From Rachycentron canadum (Eukaryota; Chordata; Actinopteri; Carangiformes; Rachycentridae), in assembly GCA_038496675.1 (NCBI GenBank), contig CM076666.1, positions 9,242,729 through 9,306,728 on the forward strand: DNA of 64,000 nucleotides, written 5' to 3'. The position numbers and the translations under genes are program-made. Each line of letters starts with the position of its first letter. The first letter of the stretch is position 1. The notes beneath the pieces were generated by a model that had not been told where the DNA came from, did not search any database, and saw nothing but the letters and a program-made list of their open reading frames with translations. This document shows positions 1 through 12,638 of this stretch, in pieces.

Positions 1-3000
1 CTTTATTGTCAGTAGAGAGTGACAGTCAACACTATGACAAAGAGAGATGCTCTTAGACTCAAGAAAACCTTGAAAGGGCTTAAAGCACCAATACACCTCA
101 ACCAAAGTGCTTGTTGGATGCTTGAACAGCGTCTGAAACACCTCTCTGCCTTTGGCACTGGACGAACTGTGTTCGGACAATTTTTGTGACTTTCTGAAAA
201 GGGCAAGCTGACAAACTTGCCCTCTACATGCGGGTGTAGAGGTGACAATGCAGCAGTGGAGTGTGCAACAATCATCCTGTCTCACTCATTTCTACGACAG
301 CCAGCGTTTCCCAACTTTGAATGTGGATGCTCAGTAAGTAACTTCAAGTTACTTCAAGTAACGTTTGCTGTTAGATGTAGTCAGATCATATGTGCTATGA
401 ACTAATTTGACCTTCTTAATGTTTAACCATCAAAACCTGCCATCGTCTCAAGACCCTAGTTTTCACCACAAGAAAACCATCAACCATCACCAATGAGGCT
501 AGGCCATTCAACTGAAATATGGATTGGTTGACTGATGCCCTGGCCAAGAGAGCAGAAGATAGTGTGATTCACCCCCTAACCTGTGTACTGTAGATATGAA
601 ATGGGGTGCGAATAGGAGGCCTCCTCTTACCTAAAACTTCTTCAGAGTTGCATATCAGTACAAAACTAAAAGCCACAAGGATTTTCCAGTGTGGAAATCA
701 GGAAAAAAGACCAGCAAATGGTGCATCCATCCATTCAGGGTTTGTGTTGATGTTTCACTGAGGAACATCTGCGTCAACTTTGGCTGGAAATCTACTGAAA
801 ATCTGAACCATTGGAAGTAACCAAGCAGGTAGGATGTGTCTCCAGCAAACAAAGGCATGAGGACAGAAATTTTACCACTCCAGTACACAAATATTTTATT
901 TTCCATTTGCCTTCCCCTTTCCTTTGCAGTCTGCTCCATGCCAAATGTCAATGGCCAGTGAAAACATTACAGAGACTATTACATAGTACAGACCGTAAAT
1001 ACTATTCTCTGGTTGTAGCCTGATTAAACAGTACTTCCAGTCAAGAATGCCGGCTGAGGCGGCAGTATTGTTTCACCAAGAGTGTATCTCACTCAACACA
1101 CTCTATCTGGACATCTTACAGTTGAGTTGAGCTGAAAGGATTTAAATGGAATTGCCCTTTTGAACTACATGGCAAAACTGCGAGTGAATTCAAAAAAATG
1201 TTTACTGAAGTATTAAGCAGGCTGCTTCAAGTCAGCAGGGTTAAGGTGTCCGTCAAGCTGCCGTTGATTAGATTGAAACAGAGTGTGGAAATTATGGAGT
1301 GCCAAGCCGTGCACTGTGTTGGTGCAGTGTCAGGGTAGAGGTTGTTCCTGGGACACTAGAATTTATTGTTGAGGCTCCAGGAGGCTTTGTGGACTTAATT
1401 CAATGAAGGCTGTGATGATGGGAGGGATACAGTCTTTATGGCCCTGTTGACAAACCAAATTTCAGCCACCAATGTGAGGGTTACAAAAGTGATCACTGAT
1501 GACCTGGCATCTCTTTGAGACTAATAAACTATGTGGTTACGGTTTGTAAAACCAACATAGGAAAAGTGGTGCAAACCCTGGCCTCCAATGTCAAGATTAT
1601 ACAATTATACTATAATAGGAAAAGAAAAGGGTCAGCCAGTGGTCAGTGCTCTCAGGCCATTGGTTCTGGTCAGTCACATCTAAATCACAAACTAATTTAA
1701 AAAAAAACACGCTGAATAGTTACATCTGATCTGCCAAAAATACAAGTTTAATAGAGAAGGAAAAAAGGAAAAAACTTTGGTGCTTATTTTGTCATTTTAG
1801 CTAAGTGTGAATTCCTAGTGAATGTTAATTCTTATTCATGCTCCAAATTTTTTAAGAAATAAACAACACAATGGGAAATTGATTTAACTCCCAAACACAA
1901 ACAAGTGACAAAAATCATGTAGTTTTATATTTCAGTTGTTATACATTATGCTGTGTGATCGCTGACACCCCTTATTCTTCCTCTACAACTAAAGAGAACG
2001 CTAATAAAAGTGCTGCTGGTGGATTGAGTTTAGGAGACTTTTAGTCTGAAGGGCCAACAAGGCCGACTTTAAAATAACAACATTTTAAGCTTCTGGGTGT
2101 TAGGGTAAATGGTCAAGTGTAATCCCCTTAGCTCCCGACCAGCATTAGTAGAAATTCCTCAATAATACATGACATGATTTCATAGTAACCGCTGCCTTTG
2201 AGAGATGTTTGTAATGCTGAAAGGGTCACGAAGGGCACAGACAGACAGACAGACAGACAGGCAGACAGGGGGACTTAAGTGTGCTGGTTTGAGGAACAAG
2301 GTTCCCTTTTTTTTTTCTGGAGATTTCAGACTTGAGTCATTAGGATCCATTTTTCTTTAATAACAAAGGACGTGGTGGAGCACGGCAGAATGTTTGTACA
2401 GCTGATTAAGACCACACCTTTCTCTATTCGACTGGGCTATGGGAAAAAGAGAAAACTACACGCCTCGCTCGTCAAAAAAACTTGAGCAAATCTGAATTAT
2501 ACATCTGGTCTTTGTCATTTGTTTTACAGACCTTAGTCTCTTGAGCTGAAATATTTCAGGAGGCCTCTTCAGCAGAGCAGATTTGACATGAGTTTACTGA
2601 AACAGGCCTAGAAAGTGTGAAGGGTACACCCACCAGCTTCGTCACACGGAAATCCACCATTTGTCCCCACTAGAACACACTGGATGTACCACATAAAGAA
2701 AAAGTGGACATGGTACAGTAACCACGATTTGCAAGACTGTGGAATGAAAACCAATTTATTATTATTATTAATTTATTATTTATTTGATATTAAGATTTCT
2801 GGAAAAAAAATCGGGAACATTTCCAGTTCGTCGTCAATATATTATGGGGCAGTTTAAGTTAAATGTATTTTGACGGTGGAAACTGTTGCACTGTAAGGCT
2901 AGTTTCTGGTCGGGTTTCCTCTAAACTAGGCAAGCAAGTTGTTAGTAGTAGAGGAGTGATATGACGCTGCTATAGTGAGAAGTCAGCCCCCTCTACTGGC

Positions 3001-3660
3001 CAAAACAAACGCAATGCAAGACGTCTGCCCTTCTGCTGCACGCGCTTTTTCTCTGATATGTATTTCTTTAAATTCACAGTTAAAAACAAGGGCATTTTCA
3101 GGGACAGCTTCAGCCACGGACAGGCCACCAAAAACAGGGACCGTCCCTGGAAAACATTGTTGTCTGGTCACCCTAAGTGGCTAGTAGTCTCTAGCTACTT
3201 CCTGCATAGCCACTGCAGCTTTACGTATTATTTGTTTTCCATAGCAAATGGAGCAGAACAGACATCAGTTCTTACAGTTATGGTAATTGTTCACATCTGG
3301 CATTGATCTGATTCTCTTAATAAAGTCAGTGTCTTACTGTATTCATTGTCACGAATGAATACAGTAAAGCTGCTTCTGAAACAATGATGCAAGTCAACAT
3401 TGTGAAATTAGGTAGAGGTGTATATTGATGCAATCTTGCAAGTTAACCTATAGATTATATACATATACCTATGTGCATGTAGACTGATATTGACTGATAT
3501 CATGAATTCTTGAAGTTGTATCTCTGATTTTGATGTGATTACAACTTAATGGAAAGACACGTGGAAGCAAGTAGATACCGGCAAACATTGCTTAGACTGT
3601 GCAACAGAAAAACAAGCAAACCTACGGCCCGAGCACCAATCAGTGCAGTTCCTAACTCAC
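1..3660 (-). other. trabd2a: Left part of trabd2a intron 2 (continues off window)
   Basis: No further TIKI coding exon is recognisable between the window start and the exon 2 donor at 3655-3660, so this is interpreted as intron. It holds a CAGA tetranucleotide run (about 2238-2268), an AT-rich block (2755-2785) and a stretch at 2980-3180 that resembles a degraded interspersed repeat. None of the short ORFs looks like protein. Confidence 0.7.
2980..3180 (-). repeat. Possible degraded interspersed repeat
   Basis: Read on the minus strand, this begins with a TAGGGTGACCAGACAAC-type start and contains two related 'GGGAC(A/G)G..CCCTG' phrases, a style seen in dispersed vertebrate repeats. It ends in a CCAGTAGAGGGGG motif. 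The family was not identified. Confidence 0.3.
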
Positions 3661-5753
3661 CTGGGAGAAGTTGAGCCCATTGAGTGGATGGCACTGTTCC
3701 TCCACCTTCTCTACAGCCCCCGTCCTTTTCCTCATCCTCTCCGCCTCCTGCGCCAGGTACAGGTCCAGCACTGGCACGCCTCGCGTCTTAATATCTGCCT
3801 CAGTTAATGAGTTCACCATCAGCATCACCCAAACTGGCCGCTTCCTCTCCCAGTTCCCAGCAATTGCGTTGAAAAGGTAGTCTGCATAGAGTCCTTTCCC
3901 TCTCTGATCTGGCGTCATCCACGAAGGCATCATGAGTTTCACGTACTCAAGGTGTCTTTTAAGCCTCCGATATATGTCTCTGGGCAGGACGTCCTGCAGG
4001 TTTTCACCCTGAGGCAGCAGCTGACAGCTGGTCAGAGCTGAAATGGTGTAAGGGTCCGTCAGGTCCAGCTCAAAGTAGACAATGTTGCTCTCCTGGAAGG
4101 CCTGCTTGGAGTTTTCAGGAATGAAATCCCAAACACGTGTGTAGGGAACGTGGATTGTACCATAGAAATATGAGGGAGGATCACGTTTGATCGTCCACAG
4201 GAAGGAGTTAAGGTCAGTTTGCTGCAGAGAAAGACAAAAATATTTCTATTATTATCTTTTTCACCTGCTGATCATTTTTCTGATTAATGCCTTCATAGAT
4301 GTAAGAAAACAAAAATGTTGCAAGTTCACATGGCTCAGTTTCACTTTGTCAGTTTTGGACCCACGAACCTTTTATTAACAATAATGAACAATTAAAAGCA
4401 GAAGAACTTCTCATATGAAAAGCTGTAACCAGTTTCCATATCTAAATGATTTTCTGTCAATTGACCAAGGAAAATATTAGTAAGTCAGAAACATGTGGAA
4501 GGCACATGGGAACATAGAGGGAAAAACAAACAAAATAGAGAGTGGCACGTTTACAGGAAAAAAGGAGAGAAACCTTTATTGGTTTCAAAGTTTCTTCATG
4601 ACATTTACTTTTAAAGTAAAGTGACACTGTGGCCTGTCTGACACCAATCAGCAAAATCACTACTTTGTCTGTGAGGGGGCTGTTTACTAGACAGACTGCT
4701 AACAGACTGATAATGACTTATTAACGGGCCACTTAGGACCCCAGTGCCAAACAAACAATACACATGTCAGTGTTGCTCAGAATGTTATTTTGCCCTCCTG
4801 CTTCTGTCCCAAACATGAAATGGTCTGTGAAGTTATCGTAAAATAACCAAGGAAGGGCTGAAAGGTAATCAATAAAAAAGGTCAAATCTTATTTATTTGC
4901 AAACCTCTAAAGAGAAAGTGAGCAACTCTTGATCTGATGGCTGTGCGAGTACTACTGCCCCTACTTGCATGTTGCACAAAGCCAATACACAAAATGAGTA
5001 TAGAAAGGAGTGGTGGATTGATTGATTGCATTGATTGCATTCCAGTGGTTTGAATGATTGATTGATAATCAATCATTTTGATAATGGATGAAGTTCATGC
5101 CATCTATCAAACAAACTAGCATCCATTCCCCGCTTGTGTTTTTACTATCAACATTAATTATCATTAGGTACATTTTGTTAACTTCTTTAGGTCTTTGACT
5201 GTCAGTCACTCTGAAGATGACTTGGGCTCTAAAAACTTGTCATAACCATTTAAAATGATTTTTCCATATATTTAGAAGTTTTTAAAAAAGTTAATGGATT
5301 AATTGGAAACATGATTAACAGATTAATTAATAACGAATAATAATTAGTCACGGACCTACAGAAAACAAGACAAGATAATGTGGAGTTTTCCTCTATAGAC
5401 ATGGTTAATTTTACCAGTACACTCTGCCTAAAAACCCTGTGATGTCAAAGTGGGAGCAGGTTAAATGATAGAAGCATGAGAAGAGGGTATGGCCCCTCGG
5501 GGCTCCTTTAAAACTTTATGAACTGCTACAAATTAGATGATGTGGCTGCTCAGAAACTAAAACTTTACAATGCAACCCCCCCTGCAGTTGCTTTTACAAC
5601 ATTTAAGCAACGTGATAACTCATTCATTCTCGCTTGATGATGACTTACTTTCTTGTTTAACTCGCAGCTGGCGGAGTCCTTCAGCCTCCACTGGTCTGCT
5701 CGGACCAGCAGCAACAGACAGGACTGAATGAATGTTACCGAAGTGCCCCGCAT
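3661..5753 (-). CDS. trabd2a: trabd2a (TIKI1 Wnt protease), 5' part: coding exons 1 and 2
   Basis: TIKI proteins are membrane-tethered metalloproteases that clip the amino terminus of Wnt ligands and inactivate them. Two coding exons are visible. Exon 1 (5649-5753) gives a 35-residue signal-peptide segment beginning MRGTSVTF, with a hydrophobic CLLLLV core and ending CELNKK before a GTAAGT donor. Exon 2 (3661-4221), after a CTGCAG acceptor, gives 187 residues including the GX2H motif GTIH (residues 56-59), FELDLTDPYTISAL and GNWERKRPVWVMLMVNSL. It ends NGLNFSQ at a GTGAGT donor. Both junctions are phase 0. The start at 5751-5753 was chosen because it places a signal peptide directly before the mature region; an in-frame ATG 45 bases upstream (5796-5798) would add 15 residues and seems less likely. 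The sequence agrees better with TIKI1 than TIKI2 (CEL..., RDIYRRLKRHLEY). About 222 of roughly 500 residues are present. The rest, including the C-terminal membrane anchor, lies beyond the left edge. Seen: sequence and splice sites. Known: family function. Confidence 0.93.
4222..5648 (-). other. trabd2a: trabd2a intron 1
   Basis: A 1.4 kb intron between the GTAAGT donor (5643-5648) and the CTGCAG acceptor (4222-4227). It contains only AT-rich sequence, TGATTGAT-type simple repeats around 5018-5077 and no coding-like segment. Confidence 0.85.
5053..5077. repeat. Perfect 11-bp inverted repeat with 3-nt loop
   Basis: Arms AATGATTGATT and AATCAATCATT are exact reverse complements separated by GAT, inside trabd2a intron 1. 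It probably arose from the neighbouring GATT simple repeat. Confidence 0.8.
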
Positions 5754-6260
5754 CGTAGCTCCGTCCAAAGTGCGCACGGCAGCCCGTGTTTGCTCCACAA
5801 ACGTGTTGCCGCAGCTGCTCCCAAAAAAAAAAAAAAAAAAAAAAAAAGCACACGGACGAAGCCCTATTTCCGCGGCCCCTCAGGCTCCATGCGGTCGCGT
5901 AAAACGAGCTGACAAGTATCCGACAAGCCGCCGCACGGGGGTCATGCTGGCTCGAGCCCGGACATGGACGCGGCGCCGCTGGTTCACGCGTGTGCGAGGG
6001 AGGGAGCGGTGGTCATTGGGGTTTACTCGGGGTCAGGTCCCGCTCTCACGGTTGGTCGGGGCTGCTCGCTCCGCACCTCCCTCCCCGCATCGCCTACTCC
6101 AAGGTGTCCCGCAAAGTTTGCGCGAGCTCACCCACAAGTTTGCGCGTTTCGGGGCGTAAGGGGATCAACAGGTCCACACGGCGCCAACGCACCTGGAGCC
6201 CAGAAAGAAAGAGAGAAAGAAAGAAATGGGCCCTGTTGGTGTGAAGTGAAGATGAGCCTG
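5754..6260 (-). promoter_or_regulatory. trabd2a: trabd2a 5' UTR and CpG-rich promoter region
   Basis: Immediately upstream of the chosen start codon the sequence becomes GC- and CpG-rich for about 400 bp (5850-6200), unlike the AT-rich surroundings. This is typical of a vertebrate developmental-gene promoter. A 25-base A run (5823-5847) interrupts it. No TATA box was found and the transcription start is not placed. ORFs crossing this region in several frames are by-products of the base composition. Confidence 0.5.
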
Positions 6261-6369
6261 GTGTGGACTGAACTAATGACAAGGGCGAGTTACACTGTGA
6301 AGGGGAAAAGTCTTGAAAGCAACTGGTCTGGATGTTTACCAGCTCCCCACTGTTTGTATCTGCGGCTCT

Positions 6370-6371
<2 letters not shown>

Positions 6372-6416
<45 letters not shown>

Positions 6417-6446
6417 GATGTGTATGTGAGTGCATGTGTGTGACAT

Positions 6447-6474
<28 letters not shown>
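6372..6474. repeat. Facing (CT)n and (GA)n microsatellites
   Basis: About 41 bases of CT repeat (6372-6412) are followed 33 bases later by about 28 bases of AG repeat (6447-6474). The two tracts are reverse complements and could fold back on each other. A CA repeat follows at 6550-6572. Confidence 0.9.
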
Positions 6475-6477
<3 letters not shown>

Positions 6478-7443
6478 TCTGTCAAGCAACTCCTCTCTAC
6501 CTACCCCCTAGGTTGCCTCCATAACCCTCCCTCCATCTCCCTCTCTCGGACACACACACACACACACACACAGAGCAGTAATGTGATTAAACAACACCCA
6601 GCCCGCGCGACGCGTAAAGTCTCCATTCATGTCAATAAACTGAAGGCGCAAACCGCAGAGGCGCAGGATTTACAGTAAGAAGGCCAATGCACAGTGATGC
6701 CAACATTTTATCATTTCCATCCACATTATTAATAGTTTGTCGTTTTAATTCAAGGCATCACAACCACCCCCCTCCCTTTTTTTTTTTTCTCAGACCGATG
6801 AGGCCGCTTGTTGTCGCCCTGTAGGAGGTCTACAGACAATCAAGGGTGCCAGTGGAGATCCCGTGGGTAGATTATCATCCCCTGGCAGTTAATGCCTTAC
6901 AAACTGGGGGCATTAACATGAGAAAACCCGCAATAACAGCGCTTCGCTCCGCGTGCGACGCAGATGAGCACAGACACGGAGGGCACAGAGCTGCACCTCT
7001 TGAAGGCCTGGGGTTCGGCAGACTTCAACCAGCAGCCGGGACAAGACCAATCACCCTGTGTGAAACAAATCTGTCTTCTCCCTTGACCTAATTTTACCCC
7101 AATACATTTATAATATATCTATAGTTTCACGTACCTCGTTTACATTGCACCGTAGACTAGAAATTGTTTGTAGCCTAAATACGGGCGGGTTTTTAGTAGT
7201 AAATAGCTATTCGAATGGACATTTCTGCATTTTAAGGCAGTAAAGCTTGTATTGAAAACAGCTTTGCAGCACAAGAATGAATCAAATCCCCCTAGAAGAA
7301 AACAACAGCTCTTGTGAAACTTATGAAAACATATGTGTCACCATGACTAAAAAAAAAATCGATATGAATGACTGTTTACCAGACAATGACAGGAACAAAT
7401 AGTTCAATTGTTTTAAAGGCTATTCTGTCAAATCCAACCCAGA

Positions 7444-7444
<1 letters not shown>

Positions 7445-7474
<30 letters not shown>
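7445..7474. repeat. A30 mononucleotide run
   Basis: Uninterrupted A run in intergenic DNA. There is no recognisable retroelement body on its 5' side. Confidence 0.9.
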
Positions 7475-7476
<2 letters not shown>

Positions 7477-7828
7477 AGGCGGCAAAAACTGCTCAAGTGA
7501 AGGGAGGATCGCAGTTTTTGATGTTGCAGCCACACTGGGGCAGATGGAGCTCGTCCTTTGGTCTATTTATATACAGATGTAGCTGTATCACACGGGCCTA
7601 AGAATAGCTGCGCCGTGCAGGCCGATCTATGCGGCCTGGGTCTGCGCTTCCGTGCCGTCAGGCCTCCGGTTCACGCGGGGGCAGCGAGCACATGTCGATG
7701 TCGTCAGACGTCTGAGTAAATACAAAGCGGTTTGTTGACACGAGGGAACGACCCCGGGGTCTGATTTTTGTTGGTCGCTGTTTGCAGACAAATATAACCG
7801 ACTGGGAAGGGGAAAAAAAAAAGATAAA

Positions 7829-7868
<40 letters not shown>

Positions 7869-7869
7869 G
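7829..7869. repeat. Perfect (GAT)n trinucleotide repeat
   Basis: About 13-14 uninterrupted GAT units. It generates poly-Met, poly-His, poly-Ser and poly-Ile reading frames that are not genes. Confidence 0.95.
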
Positions 7870-8179
7870 CCGGTGCCGCCTCGCGCGATGTGTGGTTTCG
7901 CTGGCACGAGACGATCTCACACCGCAAGGAAAATCCGATGAATTCACTGTTTGTCCTCAGTTGCAACAGGACATCAGTGTTTTTGCAGAAAGTGTTGAAA
8001 TATAGTTGAAATAAAATAGAAAACGGGGACTCATAGCTATGCATGTGAATTGAAACGATATATATTAGAATATAAATATGTGCATATTTTAGAGATCAGC
8101 ACTAAAGCGTTTCAAAGCATATGTGTGAATTATGGGCATATGATTAAAACGTTAACCAACTTCAGTAATACTTGTTAAA

Positions 8180-8193
8180 GCTCCCTCTAGTGG
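8180..8193 (-). promoter_or_regulatory. CTCF-like motif, one mismatch
   Basis: The minus strand reads CCACTAGAGGGAGC, differing from the CTCF core at one position. It lies in the intergenic DNA upstream of trabd2a. A similar one-mismatch copy, CCAGTAGAGGGGGC, is at 2986-2999. Confidence 0.3.
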
Positions 8194-11100
8194 AGTAAAT
8201 TATTTTTTCCCAGCTTTGCTATTCTCTACTTACTCTTATCTATGTAAGGCTGTAATTACTCTGTGCTTTGGCAATTTTACACCAGGTTCAGTTATGCAAG
8301 TCAAAGTCAGTGTTAGAGTGTTAGAGTGAAAAAGTTAGTTAGAGTGAAAAAGCAGGCAGAGAGATGAAAGAGAGGATGGAGGGTGCAAAGACAAATCATT
8401 GCAGTGTTACATATAGTTAAAGCTGAGTGACGTATCTTCAGCATCCAAAGACTTCAGATCTGGCTAATCTATGTATCTCACTGTATTTTCCTGCTTGGAC
8501 CTGCATGCTGCCACACTAGTGTCATAAAAATCACTTTCTTAAATGTTAAGTGTCATTCCCATCCAACTTCTTAACTTCTTATGCCATACTTAAAACAGAG
8601 GAAGAACACCTGCTCAACAGGAACTCAACAAATCTATGTTGGAAGTAGGTCTACAGTATGTACTGAGAAAAGTTTAATACAGCAGCATACAGTATCAGGC
8701 TCTTCACCCAGAAGTATTGAATCTGGAAAATAACAGTCAAGCGTATGTAGTGTATCAGTCAGTGAGAGCTAAGGCGCCTCTTCCCACCACTTCAAACCCA
8801 AAGATTAAAAACATTGAAAGTTGACTTGTAGATAAAATAGTTGTCTATAATAGATAACAAAGCATGATACTGCAAATGTGTGGCCTGTCCCCCGATTTTA
8901 ATGTATTCACGTTGAGTTTCATCTTAGTTTGATGGCTACTTCAGGAGAAATGTTTAACTTCCAGAACAATGTGTGAACATCAGATGCAAAGACCAAATAC
9001 AGGCCCCAGGATGGTGCATTCGTCCAGTCATGTCATTGTCTGAGAAATGACGAGGATGTCAATCATCAATATGCACTTCTGTTTCATTCTCAACTGTTCA
9101 AGCCTCAATATGTTGCAGTGAAAATGGAACAAAACATTGGGATGTTTATGACCTGGTTGCTTGTGTGTGTGCGTGCGTGTGTGTTTGCACTTGGTTTCTC
9201 ACTCTCTACAAATCAACCTCAACCTTTTCAGACATTAAAGAGGAAGCAGCTGCAGGTTTTCTTTTTACCTCTATTTAGGGCACAAACAACGATGAGCATT
9301 ACAACACATGCACACAGACACACACAGATACACACACACAGTCACACCTGTTCTTTATTTCCATTATCCCCTTACTTAGCCCACAGAGGCTGTTTCATAT
9401 AAATACTTATCCAACATACACCATCCCCTCTCGCTATGTGTACACATGTTACATATGTCTAAGCTTTCTACATTGTGTTTTGGTCCTCACAGCAAATTGA
9501 ACCCAGTTTTTCACTAAAACTACAGATGTGGGGTCAGTATGAAGTCTGGGGGTCAAGACTTGATAGTCAGGAATCCACCAATCAGCACACCACCCTGTCA
9601 TGTATCAGATCAAAATGTCCCTCTGACCTAAAACCATATGACACACCAGCATATGGAGTTGATGAGTAAAAGTTAAGTAAAGTTGGAGTCTCATCATATG
9701 GGTTAAAAAGTCTGGATTTGTAACAAATTTTGCCAGGCAACCAGAAGCCTGTGTGATACCCTTTTTCATTTAAGCTTTTTTTTTTTTTTTATTGTGAAGG
9801 TAAAGTCAAAATTAGTTTGACAGTTATTTCAAATGAAGGTTAATTTAAGGTTTGAGTTAAACCAGCAGTTCAGTGTTATATCATATCACGCAAATGATAG
9901 ACATTCTTTACAACGCTGCTGTTGGCAAGTTCACTTCTTGCTCTCCATGTGTCAATATTCCTTATTTGTTTGTGTTTTATTTTGACTATAGTCTGTATTT
10001 GCATGACCCTTCACATGCAGTGAACTTAAGCATAACACTAATTAAAATTCTAAAAAGAAAAAAAAAAACAAACTCATTTCCATTGAGCATTTTAATGCCG
10101 TCCTATATAGGGATCTATTAGAAGCCTGTTATGGACGTAAGTAGCCTCTCTCTTGTCTGTACTGATACTACCATACATCTGTACATTTCCACTTTAAAGT
10201 GGCTGTGTTTGTGAAGATCAAACAGAGGTGGGGTCTTCTGAGGTGGATCCGAGCAAATATCTGATTCTGTCTCTTTAGAGAAATCTTCAAAAGGACTTTG
10301 CAGTGTGAAACGAGCACGTTTCATTTTATAAAGACTGGGTGGTGGATTTGATCCTGTTGGGACCCATATACATATATTTTATCTCCAGTTGTGACAAATA
10401 TTTCTTGATTAAACAGCACAACCTAATTATTATCAATATTTTACAAATATAAATGAATAAATAAATAAATATAAATAAAGTCTTAACATATGGAAACACT
10501 AATTTTCTCTCTCTCTCTCTCTGTAGGCTTGCAAGTGCTCCCAGATTTCTATGTATAGTTTACAGTATTTGTATATATATACACTCCCAGTTTACACATT
10601 CCTCATGTTTTAATAATCCTGTAAACAGAACATACGACTTTCAGGCTGCAGTCTGCTGGACACATGAATCCATTCATTTTACACATGCTCAGAGGAGAGA
10701 AACATAAGGGCAATGTGTGAGACTTCCAGTAACAGATCATATGACTCAGTCCATTTACAGATGGTCATTTTGACCATGGTCTGCAGTACAACAGCACTGA
10801 ACTTGTTATGTTCAGGAAAACCTGGCAACATTTGTTTTGTGTCATGGTGTTTTATCATGCTGGAAGTAGCCATTAGAAGATGGTGGATTATGACCATAAA
10901 GGCACACATGTGGTCAGCTACATTAAACCAGATAGGCTGAGGCATTCAAATGATGATTGATTGTTTTTAAGGTGATCAAAATATGCCAACCATTACAAAA
11001 CCACCACCAGCAAAATTGATGCCAGATTCTAACCCTGCCATCTGAGAGCATCAGCAGAAATCCAGATTTTAAGGTTACATTTTTCCAGTCTTTAACTATT

Positions 11101-11694
11101 CAGTCTGTTTTTCCTCACTGTAGCCTCAGACTTCCTCAAGAGCTGAAATGAACATCTTATTCTATTGTAGCTCCTCTGCCTCAAGGTTGGACCTGTTCAT
11201 TGTAATATGCTTTTCTGCTCATCACAATTGTAAAGAGTGGTTATCTGAACTGAGTCACCTCTGTCCTCTCTCATCAACAAGGTGTTTTTGTCCAGAGAAC
11301 TACTGTTTCTGAGTAAAAGGCCCAGAAAGTATTAATGTGGGAAAATCCCAGGAGAGCACTTTCAGAAGTACTCAACGCAGCCTCTGTGGTATCAGTGAGC
11401 AGTTATCAAAACTGTCAGTTACCATGACCATATTTTTTCCCCCTCATTTTGATGTTTGATGTAAACTAAAGCTCTTGACATGTATCAGATTCAGGTTATG
11501 CACTAATGCTGCCAAATGATTAGCTGATTGGATAATTGTAGAAATAAGAAGATGAGTAGGCTAAAGTGCTCAGTGGTTGAGCAAATCATGTATTTAATCA
11601 TTTATTTTTCCATATGATTTTTTATTTATTTATTGTTATTCTTTTATTTTTCACCATCTAGTCAGTAAAGGACAACAAATAAATCGACCCACCC

Positions 11695-11726
<32 letters not shown>

Positions 11727-11925
11727 CGATAACGATCATAATAATAATAATAATGATGATAACGACCATAATAATAATATTAATAATAATGCATCATTTG
11801 TCATTAATAAGATACATTAATGTATAGACTATTTTAAAAATTAAACAGAGGACAATACAATACTTGATCAACAAAATAATAAAGTTAATAAAAAGTTCAT
11901 AGAATTATCGCTGGGGCTGATCTGT

Positions 11926-11990
11926 TGTCATGGTGACGTCGTCAGCTGTTTCTATATAAAGCAGATCCCTGAGCTCTGTCTCTGCACCTG
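11926..11990 (+). promoter_or_regulatory. CRE plus TATA promoter of unassigned locus
   Basis: TGACGTCG (11934-11941), a near-consensus cAMP-response element, is followed 12 bases later by TATATAAA (11953-11960). Transcription would start near 11985. The sequence after it is a plausible first exon that runs to a donor at 12224/12225 (ATTATG|GTAAAA). This arrangement is typical of inducible vertebrate promoters. The gene it drives is not recognised. Confidence 0.6.
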
Positions 11991-12526
11991 AACGCTGACT
12001 GACAGGAGCCGAACGATTAACAACTTTACTCAGTCTTCAATCGAGACCAAGTGTTGATTTGTTGAAAAGTAAAACCTCGGAACTGTGAAAACATCTCTGC
12101 TAAACTTCTGACATCTACCAGTTTGAGAGCAGCTGTTGCAGCGAGAGCAACATTGCCTCCTCTGGTTTCCACCGAGAGAGACACCTGCTGACTATTGACA
12201 TCCTCCGTGTGTTGGATGATTATGGTAAAACACAGTAGATCACAGTAGAGTAAATAACACTTTAAATAACAAATGAGATCATAAACAAATATAATAAAGA
12301 TTATTAATGATTGTTATTTTAATATATTAGGTTGAAAATGATCCCCATCGGCATCAAAATGCTACACCTTATATATAAATTCGTTATTTTGATGTGAAAT
12401 TATTACAGATGGCTGCTTTCATACTGAGTTTGACCTGACAGCTGAATATTCACACAGTGTTTGAGGAAAACTTGTTTTTTTTAGAAAGTTCAGGGTCGAT
12501 GAATTTAACATTGAAAGTATAGGACA

Positions 12527-12638
12527 AAGATGGCGACCGGGGCATTTTTCATAAAGTGCTAAAAATTTTGCAAGTCCATGTCGTCATGGAGACGACGTCA
12601 GGTGTTGGAACGAGCTATTAACAATGCGTCTGACGTCA
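12527..12638. promoter_or_regulatory. Second CRE cluster with YY1-like site
   Basis: Inside the presumed first intron lie AAGATGGCG (12527-12535, YY1-like), CGACGTCA (12593-12600) and a full palindromic CRE, TGACGTCA (12631-12638). The segment 12582-12604 matches 11926-11948 at 19 of 23 positions, so part of the upstream promoter element appears to be duplicated. It could be an alternative promoter or an intronic enhancer. Confidence 0.45.

Larger units (their letters stand above)
6700..11900. other. Intergenic, no gene seen
   Basis: Between the trabd2a promoter and the 11.9 kb promoter I find only simple repeats, among them a poly-T run near 9778-9798, CT repeats at 10506-10522 and AAT repeats at 11694-11725 and 11739-11790. 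There is also a CTCF-like motif at 8180-8193. No ORF shows recognisable protein similarity or flanking splice signals. Confidence 0.6.

Noticed and set aside
5728..6678. Several 80-159 codon ORFs across the trabd2a promoter
   Set aside because: They arise from GC-rich sequence, a poly-A run and CT/GA repeats, overlap one another in different frames, and cross the first exon of trabd2a in antisense.
7627..8044. ORFs with poly-Met, poly-His, poly-Ser or poly-Ile runs
   Set aside because: All are produced by the GAT trinucleotide repeat at 7829-7869 and have no similarity or splice context outside it.
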